NCBI RefSeq assembly: GCF_000413935.1
Contig: NZ_KE340380.1
Coordinates: forward strand, 1-64,000
Direction of reading: 5' to 3'
Length of the DNA stretch: 64,000 nt
DNA from: Acinetobacter colistiniresistens
GTDB lineage: Bacteria > Pseudomonadota > Gammaproteobacteria > Pseudomonadales > Moraxellaceae
The notes under the pieces are model-generated. The model worked only from the letters and a program-made list of their open reading frames with translations. It ran no database searches and was not told the origin of the DNA. The first letter of the stretch is position 1, and each line of letters begins with the position of its first letter. The translations under genes were made by a program, and so were the position numbers. Shown piece after piece: positions 47,196 to 57,068 of this stretch.

Positions 47196-47224
47196 AAAAC
47201 AGGCAAAATCACTTTGCCTGTTTT
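47196..47224 (-). terminator. intrinsic terminator between metQ and metN
   Basis: Minus strand: AAAACAGGCAAA, 5-nt loop, TTTGCCTGTTTT with more T's after it. A perfect 12-bp stem placed 16 bp after the metQ stop and 28 bp before the metN start. Confidence 0.8.
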
Positions 47225-47240
47225 ATTTGAGGTTATTATA

Positions 47241-48116
47241 TTACGAATTTGCTTCGGTGAGGTAGCTTGTCGGTTTGTTTACGTCAACTTTAGTACCCGC
47301 GAAGTGTTCTTGAACATATTGCTTCACAGCTTCAGTATGGTAAAGCGCGCCAACTTTTTGCAATACAGGATCATCTTTACGAGATTCAGCCGTTGCCAAT
47401 ACGTTTACGTTTAACTTAGTGCTTTGATCCACTGGCTCATAGAAGATCGCGTCTTTAAGTACGTTTAAACCGCCTTCCATCGCAAGTGTATTACCCAATA
47501 AAATTGCATCAACTTCATCTTTAACACGGACAGCTGTTGCCATTTGAATCGGTTTGATTACGATTTTCTTGCTGTTTTCAATAATATCAGCAGGGGTACC
47601 TTTGACAGGATCAAAGTCAGCTTTTAACTTGATCAAGCCAGCGCTTTGTAAAAGTAATAAAGCACGGGATTCGTTTGCACCGTCATTTGGAATGGCAATC
47701 GTTGCACCTTCTGCAAACTCTTCAACTTTCTTGACTTTGCTTGAGTAGATCCCCATTGGCTCTAAGTAAGTTGTTGAAACAGGCGCAATCTTGTCTTTAT
47801 TTGCAGCATTAAAAGCAACAAGGTAAGCGTAAGATTGGAATGCATTTAAATCAACTTCTTTATTCGCTGCAGCAGTATTCATTGCAACGTAGTCAGTGAA
47901 GTTCTTAATTTCGAGTTTAACGCCAGCAGCTTTGGTTTCAGGCAAAGTCGCAATGTAACGCCAAATATCAGCGTCTGAACCTGTAGAAGCGATTACAACA
48001 GTTTGTAATGCAGCAGCATCACCTTTTTGTTCGGTCGATGCGGTATCTGGTTGTTTACTGCATGCTGCAAGTAATAACACCGATACACTTAAAAAAAGAC
48101 TAATCAGCTTTTTCAT
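47241..48116 (-). CDS. metQ: methionine-binding lipoprotein MetQ
   Basis: The substrate receptor of the methionine importer. 291 residues. The lipoprotein signal ends in lipobox LLAAC (Cys19), so the protein is anchored in the inner membrane facing the periplasm. Family segments are VKLEIKNFTDYVAMNTA, NAFQSYAYL near 95, and PMGIYSSKVKKVEEFAEGATIAIPND near 125. First gene of the unit; a long leader of up to about 270 nt separates it from the likely promoter. Normally metN comes first in enterobacteria, here metQ does. Confidence 0.95.
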   Translation of the reverse strand: MKKLISLFLSVSVLLLAACSKQPDTASTEQKGDAAALQTVVIASTGSDADIWRYIATLPETKAAGVKLEIKNFTDYVAMNTAAANKEVDLNAFQSYAYLVAFNAANKDKIAPVSTTYLEPMGIYSSKVKKVEEFAEGATIAIPNDGANESRALLLLQSAGLIKLKADFDPVKGTPADIIENSKKIVIKPIQMATAVRVKDEVDAILLGNTLAMEGGLNVLKDAIFYEPVDQSTKLNVNVLATAESRKDDPVLQKVGALYHTEAVKQYVQEHFAGTKVDVNKPTSYLTEANS

Positions 48117-48684
48117 GTATAAATCCTAATCGGAATAATGTCGAGAAAATCAGCATTTCTCTAGCATTAATGATTGCAATAGGTTTGTATGTTGTAAATT
48201 GGCATCGGCCTCAAACCATCACGTGAATTATTCTTGAAGTTTGAACAAGAGTCCTTTCCACAACATCAGAAAAATAGATGAATATTCATGTGCCCATTCC
48301 ATAGCTCAGAATAGGGAACATGCGTTGTCCACCTTATGTTTCTAATCGAATTTGGATTTAGCTGCAATTTGTTTTGTTAGGGTGAGTATTCTAACCATTT
48401 GAAACTAATGAAGAAGAATGCCAGGTTAACATAAAAACAACATCTAAAATTTCGGCAATCATACCAACAAATTAGAGCAGGTGACAGTGGAGAAAATGGT
48501 ATTAAAGCGTATAAGAATATGATTATTTAAGGGAAATTGCATATAGAGTAAATATAAATAGATGATAGTTTTATGAATTTTTCTAAAAAGATATTGAGAT
48601 AGATCAATTGAATAATAAATATATATTTTTCTGAATTTTATATTCAAATAATGAATATATAAATTGTATTTATGCTGTTTAAGG
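48117..48684. other. 568-bp region upstream of metQ
   Basis: No gene is convincing here. The metQ-proximal 150 bp hold several inverted repeats (listed separately). The metQ-distal half, about 48420-48680, is very AT-rich and shows no structure that I can name. A weak minus-strand -10 (TAGAAT, 48388-48393) is the best promoter candidate for metQ, giving a leader of roughly 260-270 nt. Confidence 0.45.
48182..48264 (-). promoter_or_regulatory. candidate structured leader of metQ (possible pseudoknot)
   Basis: On the minus strand GTTGT (48264-48260) can pair with ACAAC (48195-48191); inside lie TCTTG/CAAGA, the palindrome TCACGTGA and GGC-CGAT-GCC. GGTTTG (48217-48212) can pair with CAAACC (48187-48182), which crosses the first stem as an H-type pseudoknot. 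The stems are short (5-6 bp) and could be chance. It matches no SAM or SAH riboswitch consensus that I know. Confidence 0.35.
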
Positions 48685-48716
48685 AATAAAAAGCCTTCCG
48701 AAGAAGGCTTTTTATT
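48685..48716 (-). terminator. intrinsic terminator after purD
   Basis: A perfect 14-bp stem, AATAAAAAGCCTTC with GAAGGCTTTTTATT, 9 bp past the purD stop on the minus strand. Confidence 0.85.
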
Positions 48717-48725
48717 GGAAAGTAT

Positions 48726-50012
48726 TTATTCAGCTTTTTCACGTGCAATGGCACGGTAGCCGATGTCACTGCGGTATTGCATCCCCGTAAAGGTGACTTG
48801 ACCACATACTTCTAATGCATTGATTTGCGCTTCAAGTACCGTGTCGCCTAATGCCGTTACGCAAAGTACGCGACCGCCCGCAGTAATGACATGACCATCT
48901 GCGCTCATTGCCGTACCTGCATGGAAAATCTTGGTGTCTTCTGGAGATTGCCCTAGACCTGAAATCACATCGCCTTTGCGCACGGTTTCAGGATAACCGC
49001 CAGCGGCCAGCACAATACCGATCGATTTACGTTCATCCCATTCAGCTTCGCTTGGTAAGTTACCATCGATACCGGCTTCAACCAAATCGACCAAAGATGA
49101 TTTTAAACGCATCATGATTGGTTGGGTTTCAGGATCGCCAAAACGACAGTTGAATTCGATCACACGTGGTTGACCTTGTTCATCAATCATTAAGCCAGCG
49201 TATAAGAAACCAGTGTAAACATGGCCATCTGCTGCCATACCGTCAACGGTAGGGCGCATCACTTCTTTCATAACACGTTCAAAGACTTCTGCGGTTACGA
49301 CTGGCGCAGGAGAGTAAGCACCCATACCACCTGTGTTTGGACCTTCATCACCTTCGAAAATGCGTTTATGATCTTGTGAAGTTGCCATTGGCAAAATGTT
49401 GTTGCCATCGATCATGCAAATGAAGCTGGCTTCTTCACCAGCAAGGAATTGCTCAATCACCACACGTGAGCCTGCATCACCAAATTTGTTGCCTGCAAGC
49501 ATATCGTCAATCGCAGCAAAGGCTTCTTCGTTGCTCATTGCCACGATCACGCCTTTACCTGCAGCTAGACCATCTGCTTTAATTACGATTGGCGCGCCGT
49601 GTTGTTCAACATAGGCTTTAGCCGCAGCAACTTCAGTAAATACATCATAAAAAGCCGTCGGAATGTTATGACGTTTTAAGAAGTGCTTGGCAAATGCTTT
49701 CGAACCTTCAAGCTGTGCAGCATACTGGGTTGGCCCCCAGATTTTTAAGCCTGCTTCACGTGCTGCATCCACCACACCATTCACTAATGGCGCTTCTGGA
49801 CCCACAATGACCAAAGCAACATCATTTGCCTTAGCAAATTCAATAATCGCTGGATTGTCTAAAATATCGAGGTCAATATTTTTACATTTGTCTTCAGTTG
49901 CTGTCCCTGCATTACCTGGTGCAACGAATACTTGAGTGACTTTTGCATCTTGTGCGATTTTCCATGCAAGTGCATGTTCACGGCCACCGCTACCCAAAAC
50001 TAAAATATTCAT
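48726..50012 (-). CDS. purD: phosphoribosylamine-glycine ligase PurD
   Basis: Second step of purine synthesis: joins glycine to phosphoribosylamine with ATP. 428 residues. ATP-grasp family with N-terminal MNILVLGSGGREHALAWK, QVFVAPGNAGTATE near 29, GPEAPLVNGVVDAARE near 73, and the central PIVIKADGLAAGKGVIVA near 135. FNCRFGDPETQPI near 290 is the metal-binding part. It follows purH on the same strand with a palindromic element between. Confidence 0.97.
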   Translation of the reverse strand: MNILVLGSGGREHALAWKIAQDAKVTQVFVAPGNAGTATEDKCKNIDLDILDNPAIIEFAKANDVALVIVGPEAPLVNGVVDAAREAGLKIWGPTQYAAQLEGSKAFAKHFLKRHNIPTAFYDVFTEVAAAKAYVEQHGAPIVIKADGLAAGKGVIVAMSNEEAFAAIDDMLAGNKFGDAGSRVVIEQFLAGEEASFICMIDGNNILPMATSQDHKRIFEGDEGPNTGGMGAYSPAPVVTAEVFERVMKEVMRPTVDGMAADGHVYTGFLYAGLMIDEQGQPRVIEFNCRFGDPETQPIMMRLKSSLVDLVEAGIDGNLPSEAEWDERKSIGIVLAAGGYPETVRKGDVISGLGQSPEDTKIFHAGTAMSADGHVITAGGRVLCVTALGDTVLEAQINALEVCGQVTFTGMQYRSDIGYRAIAREKAE

Positions 50013-50068
50013 TATTAAGTTATTTCCTTTTTCCGTATTTAAGAATATACCTGTTCAGAATAAAAAAG

Positions 50069-50184
50069 TCCCTCTTAACCTCACCCTTGCGTAACTACAA
50101 TCGTTCCCCATCTCCTAAGAGGAGAGGGAACCCATATTGATATTGGTGTAGTCTCCCTCCTTTTAGGAGGGAGATTTAGAGGGA
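50069..50184. repeat. multi-hairpin palindromic (REP-like) element, copy B
   Basis: Outer arms TCCCTCT (50069-50075) and AGAGGGA (50178-50184) enclose two hairpins: GTTCCC..TCTCC/GGAGA..GGGAAC (50103-50131) and TCTCCCTCC/GGAGGGAGA (50152-50174). Composition and architecture resemble the element at 15249-15369. It separates purH from purD. Confidence 0.6.
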
Positions 50185-50214
50185 GGTAAATAAGACGGAA
50201 TTTTTAAAGTAGTA

Positions 50215-51789
50215 TTAGTGACGGAAGTGACGCATGCCTGTGAAGACCATTGCGATACCCGCTTCGTCTGCAGCAGCAATCGTTTCTTCATCACGCATTG
50301 AACCACCCGGTTGGATAATGCATTTAATGCCAGCTTTGGCCGCATTATCAATACCATCACGGAATGGGAAGAATGCGTCAGACGCCATAACTGCACCTTC
50401 AACCACTAAACCTGCATGCTCAGCTTTAATTGCAGCAATACGTGCTGAGTTGACACGGCTCATCTGACCAGCGCCTACACCAATGGTTTGACGGTTTTTC
50501 GCATACACGATCGCATTTGATTTCACATATTTCGCAACTTTCCAAGCAAAGATCAAATCATCAATTTCTTGCTCAGTTGGTGCGCGCTTGGTCACAACTT
50601 TAAGATCATCTTTGGTGATCATGCCCAAGTCTTGGTCTTGAACCAATAAACCGCCGTTTACACGTTTATAGTCAAGTTGTGCTGCACGTGCATCAATTGC
50701 TGGAAGTTCACCACACACCAGCACACGGACATTCTTTTTCGCGCCTGTGATTTCAAGCACGCCATCGGCGATGCTTGGTGCGATAATCACTTCAACAAAT
50801 TGGCGATCTACAATCGCTTGCGCAGTTGCAGTGTCCAATTCACGGTTGAATGCAATGATGCCACCGAAAGCAGATTCAGGATCGGTTGCATAGGCAAGAT
50901 CATAAGCGGCGTTGATACCGTCCAATGAAACTGCAACGCCACAAGGGTTGGCATGTTTAACAATCACACAGGCTGGTTTTGCAAACGATTTCACACACTC
51001 AAGTGCTGCATCGGTATCTGCAATATTGTTATAAGAGAGTTCTTTACCTTGTAATTGCTTCGCAGTAGAAACAGAAGCTTCTTTGGCATTTTCTTCAATA
51101 TAGAAGGCTGCGTTTTGATGCGGATTTTCACCATAACGTAAATCTTGTGCTTTGTTGAGCTGCGTATTGAAAGTGCGCGGGAACACATCTGCTTCACCTT
51201 CAGCCTTACCCACGCGTGCACCTAGATAAGATGCAATCATGCCATCATATTGTGCTGTATGTTCAAATGCTTTTACAGCCAAGTCAAAACGTGTTTCGTA
51301 AGACAATCCACCATTGGCTTTTAATTCAGCGATAACTGAATCATAGTCAGTGGCATTCACAATAATACCGACTGAAGCATGGTTTTTTGCAGCTGCACGA
51401 ACCATTGTTGGACCACCGATGTCGATATTTTCGATCGCATCGGCAAGTGAACAGTTCGGTTTTGCAACTGTTGCTGCAAAAGGATAGAGGTTAACAACAA
51501 CAAGATCGATTGGATCAATATTGTGTTCTTGCATCACCGCTTCGTCCAGACCACGACGCGCTAAGATGCCTCCATGAATTTTAGGATGGAGTGTTTTTAC
51601 ACGACCGTCCATCATTTCAGGAAAACCTGTATGTTCAGAAACCTCTACTACGGCGATATTGTTGTCTTTAAGCAACTTATATGTACCGCCCGTAGATAAA
51701 ATTTCTACCCCTAGAGCTGCAAGATTTTGAGCAAATTCAACGATTCCAGTTTTATCGGAAACAGAGATTAAAGCACGTTTGATAGTCAT
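50215..51789 (-). CDS. purH: bifunctional AICAR transformylase/IMP cyclohydrolase PurH
   Basis: Catalyses the last two steps of IMP synthesis. From ATG 51789 ([15 protein letters not shown]) it has 524 residues. Cyclohydrolase domain: [28 protein letters not shown] and [21 protein letters not shown]; transformylase domain: [10 protein letters not shown] near 218, [12 protein letters not shown] with the catalytic Lys-His near 262, and the C-terminal [19 protein letters not shown]. The in-frame start at 51849 would add 20 unrelated residues. purH and purD are adjacent, as in many bacteria. It reads away from fis, with a terminator between. Confidence 0.97.
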   Translation of the reverse strand: MTIKRALISVSDKTGIVEFAQNLAALGVEILSTGGTYKLLKDNNIAVVEVSEHTGFPEMMDGRVKTLHPKIHGGILARRGLDEAVMQEHNIDPIDLVVVNLYPFAATVAKPNCSLADAIENIDIGGPTMVRAAAKNHASVGIIVNATDYDSVIAELKANGGLSYETRFDLAVKAFEHTAQYDGMIASYLGARVGKAEGEADVFPRTFNTQLNKAQDLRYGENPHQNAAFYIEENAKEASVSTAKQLQGKELSYNNIADTDAALECVKSFAKPACVIVKHANPCGVAVSLDGINAAYDLAYATDPESAFGGIIAFNRELDTATAQAIVDRQFVEVIIAPSIADGVLEITGAKKNVRVLVCGELPAIDARAAQLDYKRVNGGLLVQDQDLGMITKDDLKVVTKRAPTEQEIDDLIFAWKVAKYVKSNAIVYAKNRQTIGVGAGQMSRVNSARIAAIKAEHAGLVVEGAVMASDAFFPFRDGIDNAAKAGIKCIIQPGGSMRDEETIAAADEAGIAMVFTGMRHFRH

Positions 51790-51834
51790 GATTTTAGTCA
51801 ACAGTTTGAAGTCTACAGATTGAAAATAAAAGGC

Positions 51835-51866
51835 AAAAAAAATGCCCACGAGAACGTGAGCATTTT
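51835..51866 (-). terminator. intrinsic terminator after fis
   Basis: Minus strand stem AAAATGCTCACG and CGTGGGCATTTT with one G-U pair and an 8-nt T-run, 5 bp past the fis stop codon. Confidence 0.85.
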
Positions 51867-51871
51867 ATCAA

Positions 51872-52141
51872 TTATTCACTCATTAAACCGTGAGCTTTTA
51901 ACTTTTTGCGTAAAGTTCCGCGGTTAAGGCCTAAAATCTCAGCGGCACGTGTTTGATTACCGCGAGTATATTCTAAGACCACAGATAAAAGAGGTTTCTC
52001 CATTTCTGCTAAAACCATGTCATAAACTTGAGATGGTTGCTCACCTTGCAATTGTGCAAAATAATGACGAACTGCGCGATCTACATGGATGCGAAGAGCG
52101 ACATCAGATTGAGCCGTAAAAATAGGAGATTTGCTATTCAT
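51872..52141 (-). CDS. fis: DNA-binding protein Fis
   Basis: A nucleoid protein that bends DNA and adjusts transcription with growth rate. 89 residues, slightly shorter than the 98 of E. coli. The core helices B to D are evident: [61 protein letters not shown], with the helix-turn-helix [17 protein letters not shown] at the C-terminus. In E. coli fis follows dusB; here it follows a zinc-ribbon gene and prmA. The 374-bp upstream region holds a marked palindrome. Confidence 0.95.
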   Translation of the reverse strand: MNSKSPIFTAQSDVALRIHVDRAVRHYFAQLQGEQPSQVYDMVLAEMEKPLLSVVLEYTRGNQTRAAEILGLNRGTLRKKLKAHGLMSE

Positions 52142-52515
52142 GCGTTTTAATCCGAAAAATCAAAATATCACTTGGGTAAAGTGATATAAATGTGGTCTAA
52201 ATTACTGAGTCCTGTTTTAGATCCTAAAACAGTGACTCTAAAACAATGGGACTATTAGCTTGCCACAAATCCTCGAATTGTGTAAAAAATAAGCGTAACA
52301 ATAGTTAAATATTTGTTACCGCCTACTTTAAAAAACAAAAAAACCAACAATGCGCTTATGGGATAGAAGCACAGTTCGTTTAACGATTTTATTGTCTGTA
52401 AATTACGAGGAGTAAGTAGGTCAAAGCATTCGTGGCGCGTATCATACCACTGTCAGCGAAAAAGTGAGCAAATTAACTGCACTTTTTTTTGTTTTTTTGT
52501 CACTTTTTTGATCTT
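52142..52515. other. fis upstream region with palindrome
   Basis: No gene in these 374 bp. A strong inverted repeat CTGTTTTAG/CTAAAACAG-type (about 52211-52232) lies 70-90 bp upstream of the fis start. The far end near 52480-52515 has long A/T tracts. fis promoter elements must lie here; autoregulation by Fis is well known in E. coli. Confidence 0.45.
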
Positions 52516-53376
52516 TTAGGGCTGTACAAATTCTAAACTATAGTCGTTGAAGCTATTTTTGCTTTTTGGAACCGTAAATTCGAAGCGAAATGGGCTATTG
52601 GATGGAATACGTTGAATGGTTTTTAAACTGTCTACCAAATAGTCTTGCGGTTTTAAGACGACATTAAAAACGGCATCATCATTTTGTTTGAGCATAACCT
52701 TTATAGAAGGCAGCATGACACTGTTCTCGTGATGATTTAAAAGTACACCTGAAAAAACCGTACTATCTTTTTCTGCACGCTTTAGTTTTACTTTTTCAAA
52801 GCTGAGATACTTATATTGGTCATTGGTGGTTTTGCACGAGAAAATGCCGCAAGCATAGTTAAAGATTTGATTGAGCGCAGGGCTTTCATGCATCAGTTTT
52901 GGGTTGAACCATAAAATCTGAAAAGCAAATACCAAAATCAAGGCAATATTACCAATGCCCCAAAGTGTGTAATACATCCAGCCATGTTGTTTGTCGTTAT
53001 TTTCATGATCAATCAGTAAGCTGTCTTCTGACAGATTCAGATTGGGCAATGCAGTGACTGGTTCGGTATTGAAGTAATTCAGGTTGTTGAGGTAGGTCAG
53101 TAAATCAATGTTTGAGTTTTCAATTTTCTGATCAAAAATGCTCAAAATCTGCATTTGTTTTTCTGCAAACGAGCTGTCAGGTTGAATTGAAGAAAAAAGT
53201 GAGCGATTGACAGGTGTCGGTATCGCTTCATTATCTGTTTCTAATAAGTTGGTTAATGCGTTAAAGTTGATGACGCATTTTGGACAACAAACCATACCCT
53301 GTGCAACACTGAGTTGTGAAAGGGTCACTTTGTACACAGTTGAACATTTAGGGCAGCGGGTTTGTTTTTCACTCAT
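52516..53376 (-). CDS. zinc-ribbon, DUF3426-type membrane protein
   Basis: A 286-residue protein from ATG 53376 (MSEKQTRCPKCSTVYKV). The N-terminal zinc ribbon has CPKC (near residue 8) and CCPKC (near 31), the MJ0042/DUF3719-like ribbon that often starts DUF3426 proteins. A single membrane helix follows (LWGIGNIALILVFAFQILWF, about residues 139-158), then a DUF3426-like periplasmic domain with FSGVLLNHHENSVMLPSIKVML near 218. Function unknown. It lies 14 bp after prmA, and fis comes after it, so it may be read from the prmA promoter. Confidence 0.82.
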   Translation of the reverse strand: MSEKQTRCPKCSTVYKVTLSQLSVAQGMVCCPKCVINFNALTNLLETDNEAIPTPVNRSLFSSIQPDSSFAEKQMQILSIFDQKIENSNIDLLTYLNNLNYFNTEPVTALPNLNLSEDSLLIDHENNDKQHGWMYYTLWGIGNIALILVFAFQILWFNPKLMHESPALNQIFNYACGIFSCKTTNDQYKYLSFEKVKLKRAEKDSTVFSGVLLNHHENSVMLPSIKVMLKQNDDAVFNVVLKPQDYLVDSLKTIQRIPSNSPFRFEFTVPKSKNSFNDYSLEFVQP

Positions 53377-53390
53377 AAGTAACAATGTTC

Positions 53391-54296
53391 TCAAATTGTT
53401 GTTTTACGTTTTCCTGAAATGCGACACCAGTTTTCTTCACGCTTTTCGATCTCTAATATATCAAAAAATTGTGAGTAAACACTAGAAACATCAGCAACTT
53501 GCTCTTCGATTACACCAGCAAGTGCGAACTCACCCTCATTTTTTAATAAAGTTGAGAATTCAGGCGCAAGTGCCATTAAAGGTGCCGCCAAAATATTTGC
53601 GACAAGGACATCTGCTTGTTGTGGTTTGAATTCTTGATCAAACTCTTCTGGTAATCCTACATAAAGGCGATCGAGTACACCATTCAATTCTGCGTTTTGT
53701 TTTGTAGCAAGTACGGCTTGAGGATCGATATCTGTCGAATATACTTTTTTGGCACCGAGTAATAAGGCTGCAACACCTAAAATTCCTGAACCACAGCCAT
53801 AATCAATCACGATTTTGTCTTTAACGTCAGTTTTACCTAACCATTGTAGGCAGAGGAATGTGCTGGCATGGTTTCCTGTACCAAAAGCCAGACCTGGATC
53901 GAGCTTGATGTTGGTTGCATCTGCTTCAGGTGGTTCTAGCCATTCTGGTACGATCCAGTATTTTTCACCAATTTGAATCGGTTCATAATAGTCCATCCAA
54001 GCACGTTCCCAAACTTGGTTTTCCAGATATTCATGGCGCATAGGCACATCTGGAAGCTGTACTTTTAAAAAGGCTTCCAAAGTATCAACATCAATTGGGT
54101 CATCTTCTTCTTGTTGGTAAATCCCTGTAACGATGACTTTATTCCAAAGTGGGGTTTCACCTGGTAATGGCTCAAGCAAGGCTTGGTCTTCTGCATCATC
54201 TAAAGTAACACTGACTGCACCTAGTGATAGGAGTAATGTTTCGGTCAGTTCAACTTGATTTTGATCAACAGTAATATGAATTTGTAGCCAGTTCAC
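53391..54296 (-). CDS. prmA: ribosomal protein L11 methyltransferase PrmA
   Basis: Trimethylates L11 at several lysines with SAM. 301 residues. SAM-binding motif I is [20 protein letters not shown] near residue 168, followed by [18 protein letters not shown], and motif [17 protein letters not shown]; the N-terminal part ([31 protein letters not shown]) is the L11-binding domain. The name gene order prmA-zinc ribbon-fis is consistent across the direction of transcription. Confidence 0.95.
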   Translation of the reverse strand: MNWLQIHITVDQNQVELTETLLLSLGAVSVTLDDAEDQALLEPLPGETPLWNKVIVTGIYQQEEDDPIDVDTLEAFLKVQLPDVPMRHEYLENQVWERAWMDYYEPIQIGEKYWIVPEWLEPPEADATNIKLDPGLAFGTGNHASTFLCLQWLGKTDVKDKIVIDYGCGSGILGVAALLLGAKKVYSTDIDPQAVLATKQNAELNGVLDRLYVGLPEEFDQEFKPQQADVLVANILAAPLMALAPEFSTLLKNEGEFALAGVIEEQVADVSSVYSQFFDILEIEKREENWCRISGKRKTTI

Positions 54297-54446
54297 AGGA
54301 AAACCTAAATAAATGTATTTGTGGGTATTGTAATGGATTCGGGTCGATTAAAGGGATTATAAAATAGACAGATTACAATTTTAAGATGAAATATTGTGGA
54401 CATATGTACACTATTATATTGTTTTTTCATATTTTATGGAAAAGAA

Positions 54447-54472
54447 AAAGAAGGCCTTGAAGACCTTCTTTT
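54447..54472 (-). terminator. intrinsic terminator after the small secreted-protein gene
   Basis: Stem AAAAGAAGG with CCTTCTTTT (26 nt overall). It lies 50 bp past the stop of the gene at 54523-54825 on the minus strand. Confidence 0.65.
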
Positions 54473-54522
54473 ATGGTTTATACCTAGAAAGCAGATCTTT
54501 ATCTGACTGAATAAGGCAGGAT

Positions 54523-54825
54523 TTACTGACTAACAGGGCGAGGTGCCGACTGCGTTTCTGAAATCCGGCTTTGTGTATCTACCGCGGCATTCGAAGCAGG
54601 CATTGGCGGCTGGAATACTAATTTACCTGCTGCATTGGGCTCGCATGACCCATTGAAAACAACGCCTTTATATGCAAATGAGACAGGTGTACCTTGTTTT
54701 TTACCTTTACAAACCTGTTCATATTTTTTTGCTTGTTGGTCTTGGGTTGCCTTAGTCCCTGCATGTGCAGCTACACTGAAACAAAGGCTACAAATAAGAG
54801 ATGACAATAAAAGCTTGGTGTTCAT
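54523..54825 (-). CDS. small secreted hypothetical protein, 100 aa
   Basis: Residues 1-22 are a classical signal peptide (cleavage after VAAHA, before GTKATQ). The mature 78 residues contain two cysteines, in VCKGKKQG and NGSCEPN, that could form a disulfide, and a proline- and serine-rich tail (SAPRPVSQ). The section TPVSFAYKGVVFNGSC has a conserved-looking beta pattern. No domain is recognised. A plain ribosome binding site (AGGA) precedes the start. It is divergent from mnmG. Confidence 0.7.
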   Translation of the reverse strand: MNTKLLLSSLICSLCFSVAAHAGTKATQDQQAKKYEQVCKGKKQGTPVSFAYKGVVFNGSCEPNAAGKLVFQPPMPASNAAVDTQSRISETQSAPRPVSQ

Positions 54826-55012
54826 ATCATTTTCCTAAAGTATTTGTTATTCACTTTTAGGATAAGAAATTCACCAAATAAAACAGTGGTGTTCCAGTTA
54901 ATAGTGATGAATGGCTGTGTGGAGTCTAAGAGCAAAATGCAACATAAGGTTTCTTTTTGTATATTTTGTAGTCAGAACAGTGGCTTGTAATCCACAACAA
55001 ACTTGACTGTTT

Positions 55013-55043
55013 TTGCCAAATTAATTGAAAACTCCTGTATAAT
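55013..55043 (+). promoter_or_regulatory. sigma-70 promoter of mnmG
   Basis: A perfect TATAAT at 55038-55043, 33 bp before the mnmG ATG, with the -35-like TTGCCA at 55013-55018 and a 19-bp spacer. Leader is short. Confidence 0.6.
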
Positions 55044-55076
55044 GCTCTGTCATTTTTTGAATACACATTTACCACT

Positions 55077-56957
55077 ATGCACTATCCTAAAGTTTACGAC
55101 GTTATCGTAATTGGCGGCGGACACGCAGGTACGGAAGCAGCGCTTGCTGCGGCTCGTATGGGAAGACAAACATTATTGTTAACGCATAATATTGAAACTT
55201 TGGGGCAGATGAGCTGTAACCCAGCGATTGGTGGTATTGGTAAATCACATCTTGTTCGTGAAATCGATGCGCTCGGTGGTGCCATGGCACTTGCAGCGGA
55301 TAAAGGTGGTATTCAATTCCGTATTCTAAATTCCCGTAAAGGGGCGGCTGTGCGTGCAACACGTGCGCAAGCGGACCGTGTTCGTTATAAAGCTGCGATT
55401 CGCGATACTTTAGAAAATCAAGCCAATCTGGATATTTTTCAGCAAGCGGCTGATGACCTCATTGTTGAAGGCGATACCGTTAAGGGTGTTGTGACGCAAA
55501 TGGGGATTCGTTTCGATACTAAAACAGTGGTGTTGACGACAGGTACGTTCTTGGGTGGAGTGATCCATGTTGGTTTACAAAACTCTAGTGGTGGCCGTGC
55601 AGGTGATCCACCATCGATTGCTTTGGCGCACCGTTTGCGTGAGCTTAAATTGCCTGTCGGTCGTTTAAAGACCGGAACACCGCCACGTATTGATGCTCGT
55701 ACCGTTGATTTTTCAGCAATGACGCCTCAGCCTGGTGATTTCCCATCTCCTGTAATGTCATTTATGGGTGATGCATCAATGCATCCAGAGCAAGTGAACT
55801 GCTATATCACGCATACCAGTGAAAAAACCCATGAGATCATCCGTGGCGGACTTGATCGTTCACCAATGTATACCGGTGTGATCGAAGGTGTAGGCCCACG
55901 CTATTGCCCATCGATTGAAGATAAGATTCATCGTTTTGCCGATAAAGATTCACATCAGGTGTTCTTGGAGCCTGAAGGTTTGGATACACATGAACTTTAT
56001 CCAAACGGGATTTCGACCTCTTTGCCATTTGATGTGCAGTTCAATTTGGTTCGTTCAATTCGTGGTATGGAAAATGCGCATATCTTGCGTCCAGGCTATG
56101 CAATTGAATATGACTATTTCAACCCACAGGCATTGAAATTCACACTTGAAACCAAAGCGATTCAAAATCTGTACTTTGCTGGTCAAATCAACGGGACTAC
56201 AGGTTATGAAGAGGCGGGTGCACAAGGCTTGCTGGCGGGCTTAAATGCGGCACGCCGTGCTTGGGAACAAGAAGAGTGGACACCAAAACGTGATCAAGCC
56301 TATATGGGCGTATTGGTTGATGACCTTATTACTTTAGGGACGAAAGAACCGTACCGTATGTTCACCTCACGTGCGGAATACCGTTTGATGTTGCGTGAAG
56401 ATAATGCTGATCAGCGTTTAACGTCTATTGGTCGTGAACTGGGTCTGGTTGATGATGAGCGTTGGGTTGCTTATAGCGAAAAAATGGAAGCGGTTGAACG
56501 TGAAACCTCTCGCTTACAACATCTATGGGCTGCACCAAACAACCCAATGGGGAAAAAGTTCGTTGAAATGACGGGTGCTGATCTCAGTAAGGAATGTAGT
56601 GCGATCGATTTGCTGAAACGTCCAAATATCAACTTTGCTCAAATTGCCGAATTAACGGGTTCAGACGTGTCTGAACATGTGGGTGAGCAAATTGAAATTG
56701 CAGTGAAATATCAAGGTTATATTAATCGTCAACATGAAGATGTTGCACAATTAAAGCGTCTTGAAGAAACCAAGATTCCAGCTGATTTTGAATATGAGGG
56801 TATTTCAGGTTTGTCACGTGAAATTACCTTAAAATTGAAAACAGTTCGTCCAGAAACACTGGCGCAGGCAAGCCGTATTCCGGGTGTGACACCAGCAGCT
56901 GTACAGTTACTGATGATTACGATCCGTAAAAACAATATGGCAAAGAAGTCAGCTTAA
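55077..56957 (+). CDS. mnmG: tRNA uridine-5-carboxymethylaminomethyl modification enzyme MnmG (GidA)
   Basis: With MnmE forms the nm5/cmnm5 side chain at wobble uridine 34 of tRNAs. 626 residues. The FAD-binding [21 protein letters not shown] is at residues 10-30, followed by [34 protein letters not shown]. Cys in this segment (SCNPAIGG) and the late ITGRTP-like [15 protein letters not shown] near 200, plus [15 protein letters not shown] near 345 match. The C-terminal helical domain binds MnmE and tRNA. It begins a transcription unit of its own, with a terminator at 56989. Confidence 0.98.
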   Translation: MHYPKVYDVIVIGGGHAGTEAALAAARMGRQTLLLTHNIETLGQMSCNPAIGGIGKSHLVREIDALGGAMALAADKGGIQFRILNSRKGAAVRATRAQADRVRYKAAIRDTLENQANLDIFQQAADDLIVEGDTVKGVVTQMGIRFDTKTVVLTTGTFLGGVIHVGLQNSSGGRAGDPPSIALAHRLRELKLPVGRLKTGTPPRIDARTVDFSAMTPQPGDFPSPVMSFMGDASMHPEQVNCYITHTSEKTHEIIRGGLDRSPMYTGVIEGVGPRYCPSIEDKIHRFADKDSHQVFLEPEGLDTHELYPNGISTSLPFDVQFNLVRSIRGMENAHILRPGYAIEYDYFNPQALKFTLETKAIQNLYFAGQINGTTGYEEAGAQGLLAGLNAARRAWEQEEWTPKRDQAYMGVLVDDLITLGTKEPYRMFTSRAEYRLMLREDNADQRLTSIGRELGLVDDERWVAYSEKMEAVERETSRLQHLWAAPNNPMGKKFVEMTGADLSKECSAIDLLKRPNINFAQIAELTGSDVSEHVGEQIEIAVKYQGYINRQHEDVAQLKRLEETKIPADFEYEGISGLSREITLKLKTVRPETLAQASRIPGVTPAAVQLLMITIRKNNMAKKSA

Positions 56958-56988
56958 TTTTGTTTTAAACTTGCTGACATTAATATTT

Positions 56989-57020
56989 AAAAACACCCTT
57001 TATCATAAGGGTGTTTTTTT
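56989..57020 (+). terminator. intrinsic terminator after mnmG
   Basis: Arms AAAAACACCCTT and AAGGGTGTTTTT with extra T's, 31 bp past the mnmG stop. Confidence 0.85.
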
Positions 57021-57068
57021 CTTGTATATATCATTGGGTAGGCTGTATTGATCGTGGGAGATAGGTAA

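Noticed and set aside
48117-48400. SAM riboswitch upstream of metQ
   Set aside because: None of the conserved SAM-I/II/III/IV blocks is present, although other inverted repeats are (reported as a separate candidate).
48459-48647. 62-aa minus-strand frame
   Set aside because: Tyrosine/isoleucine-rich low-complexity translation from AT-rich DNA, without ribosome binding site.
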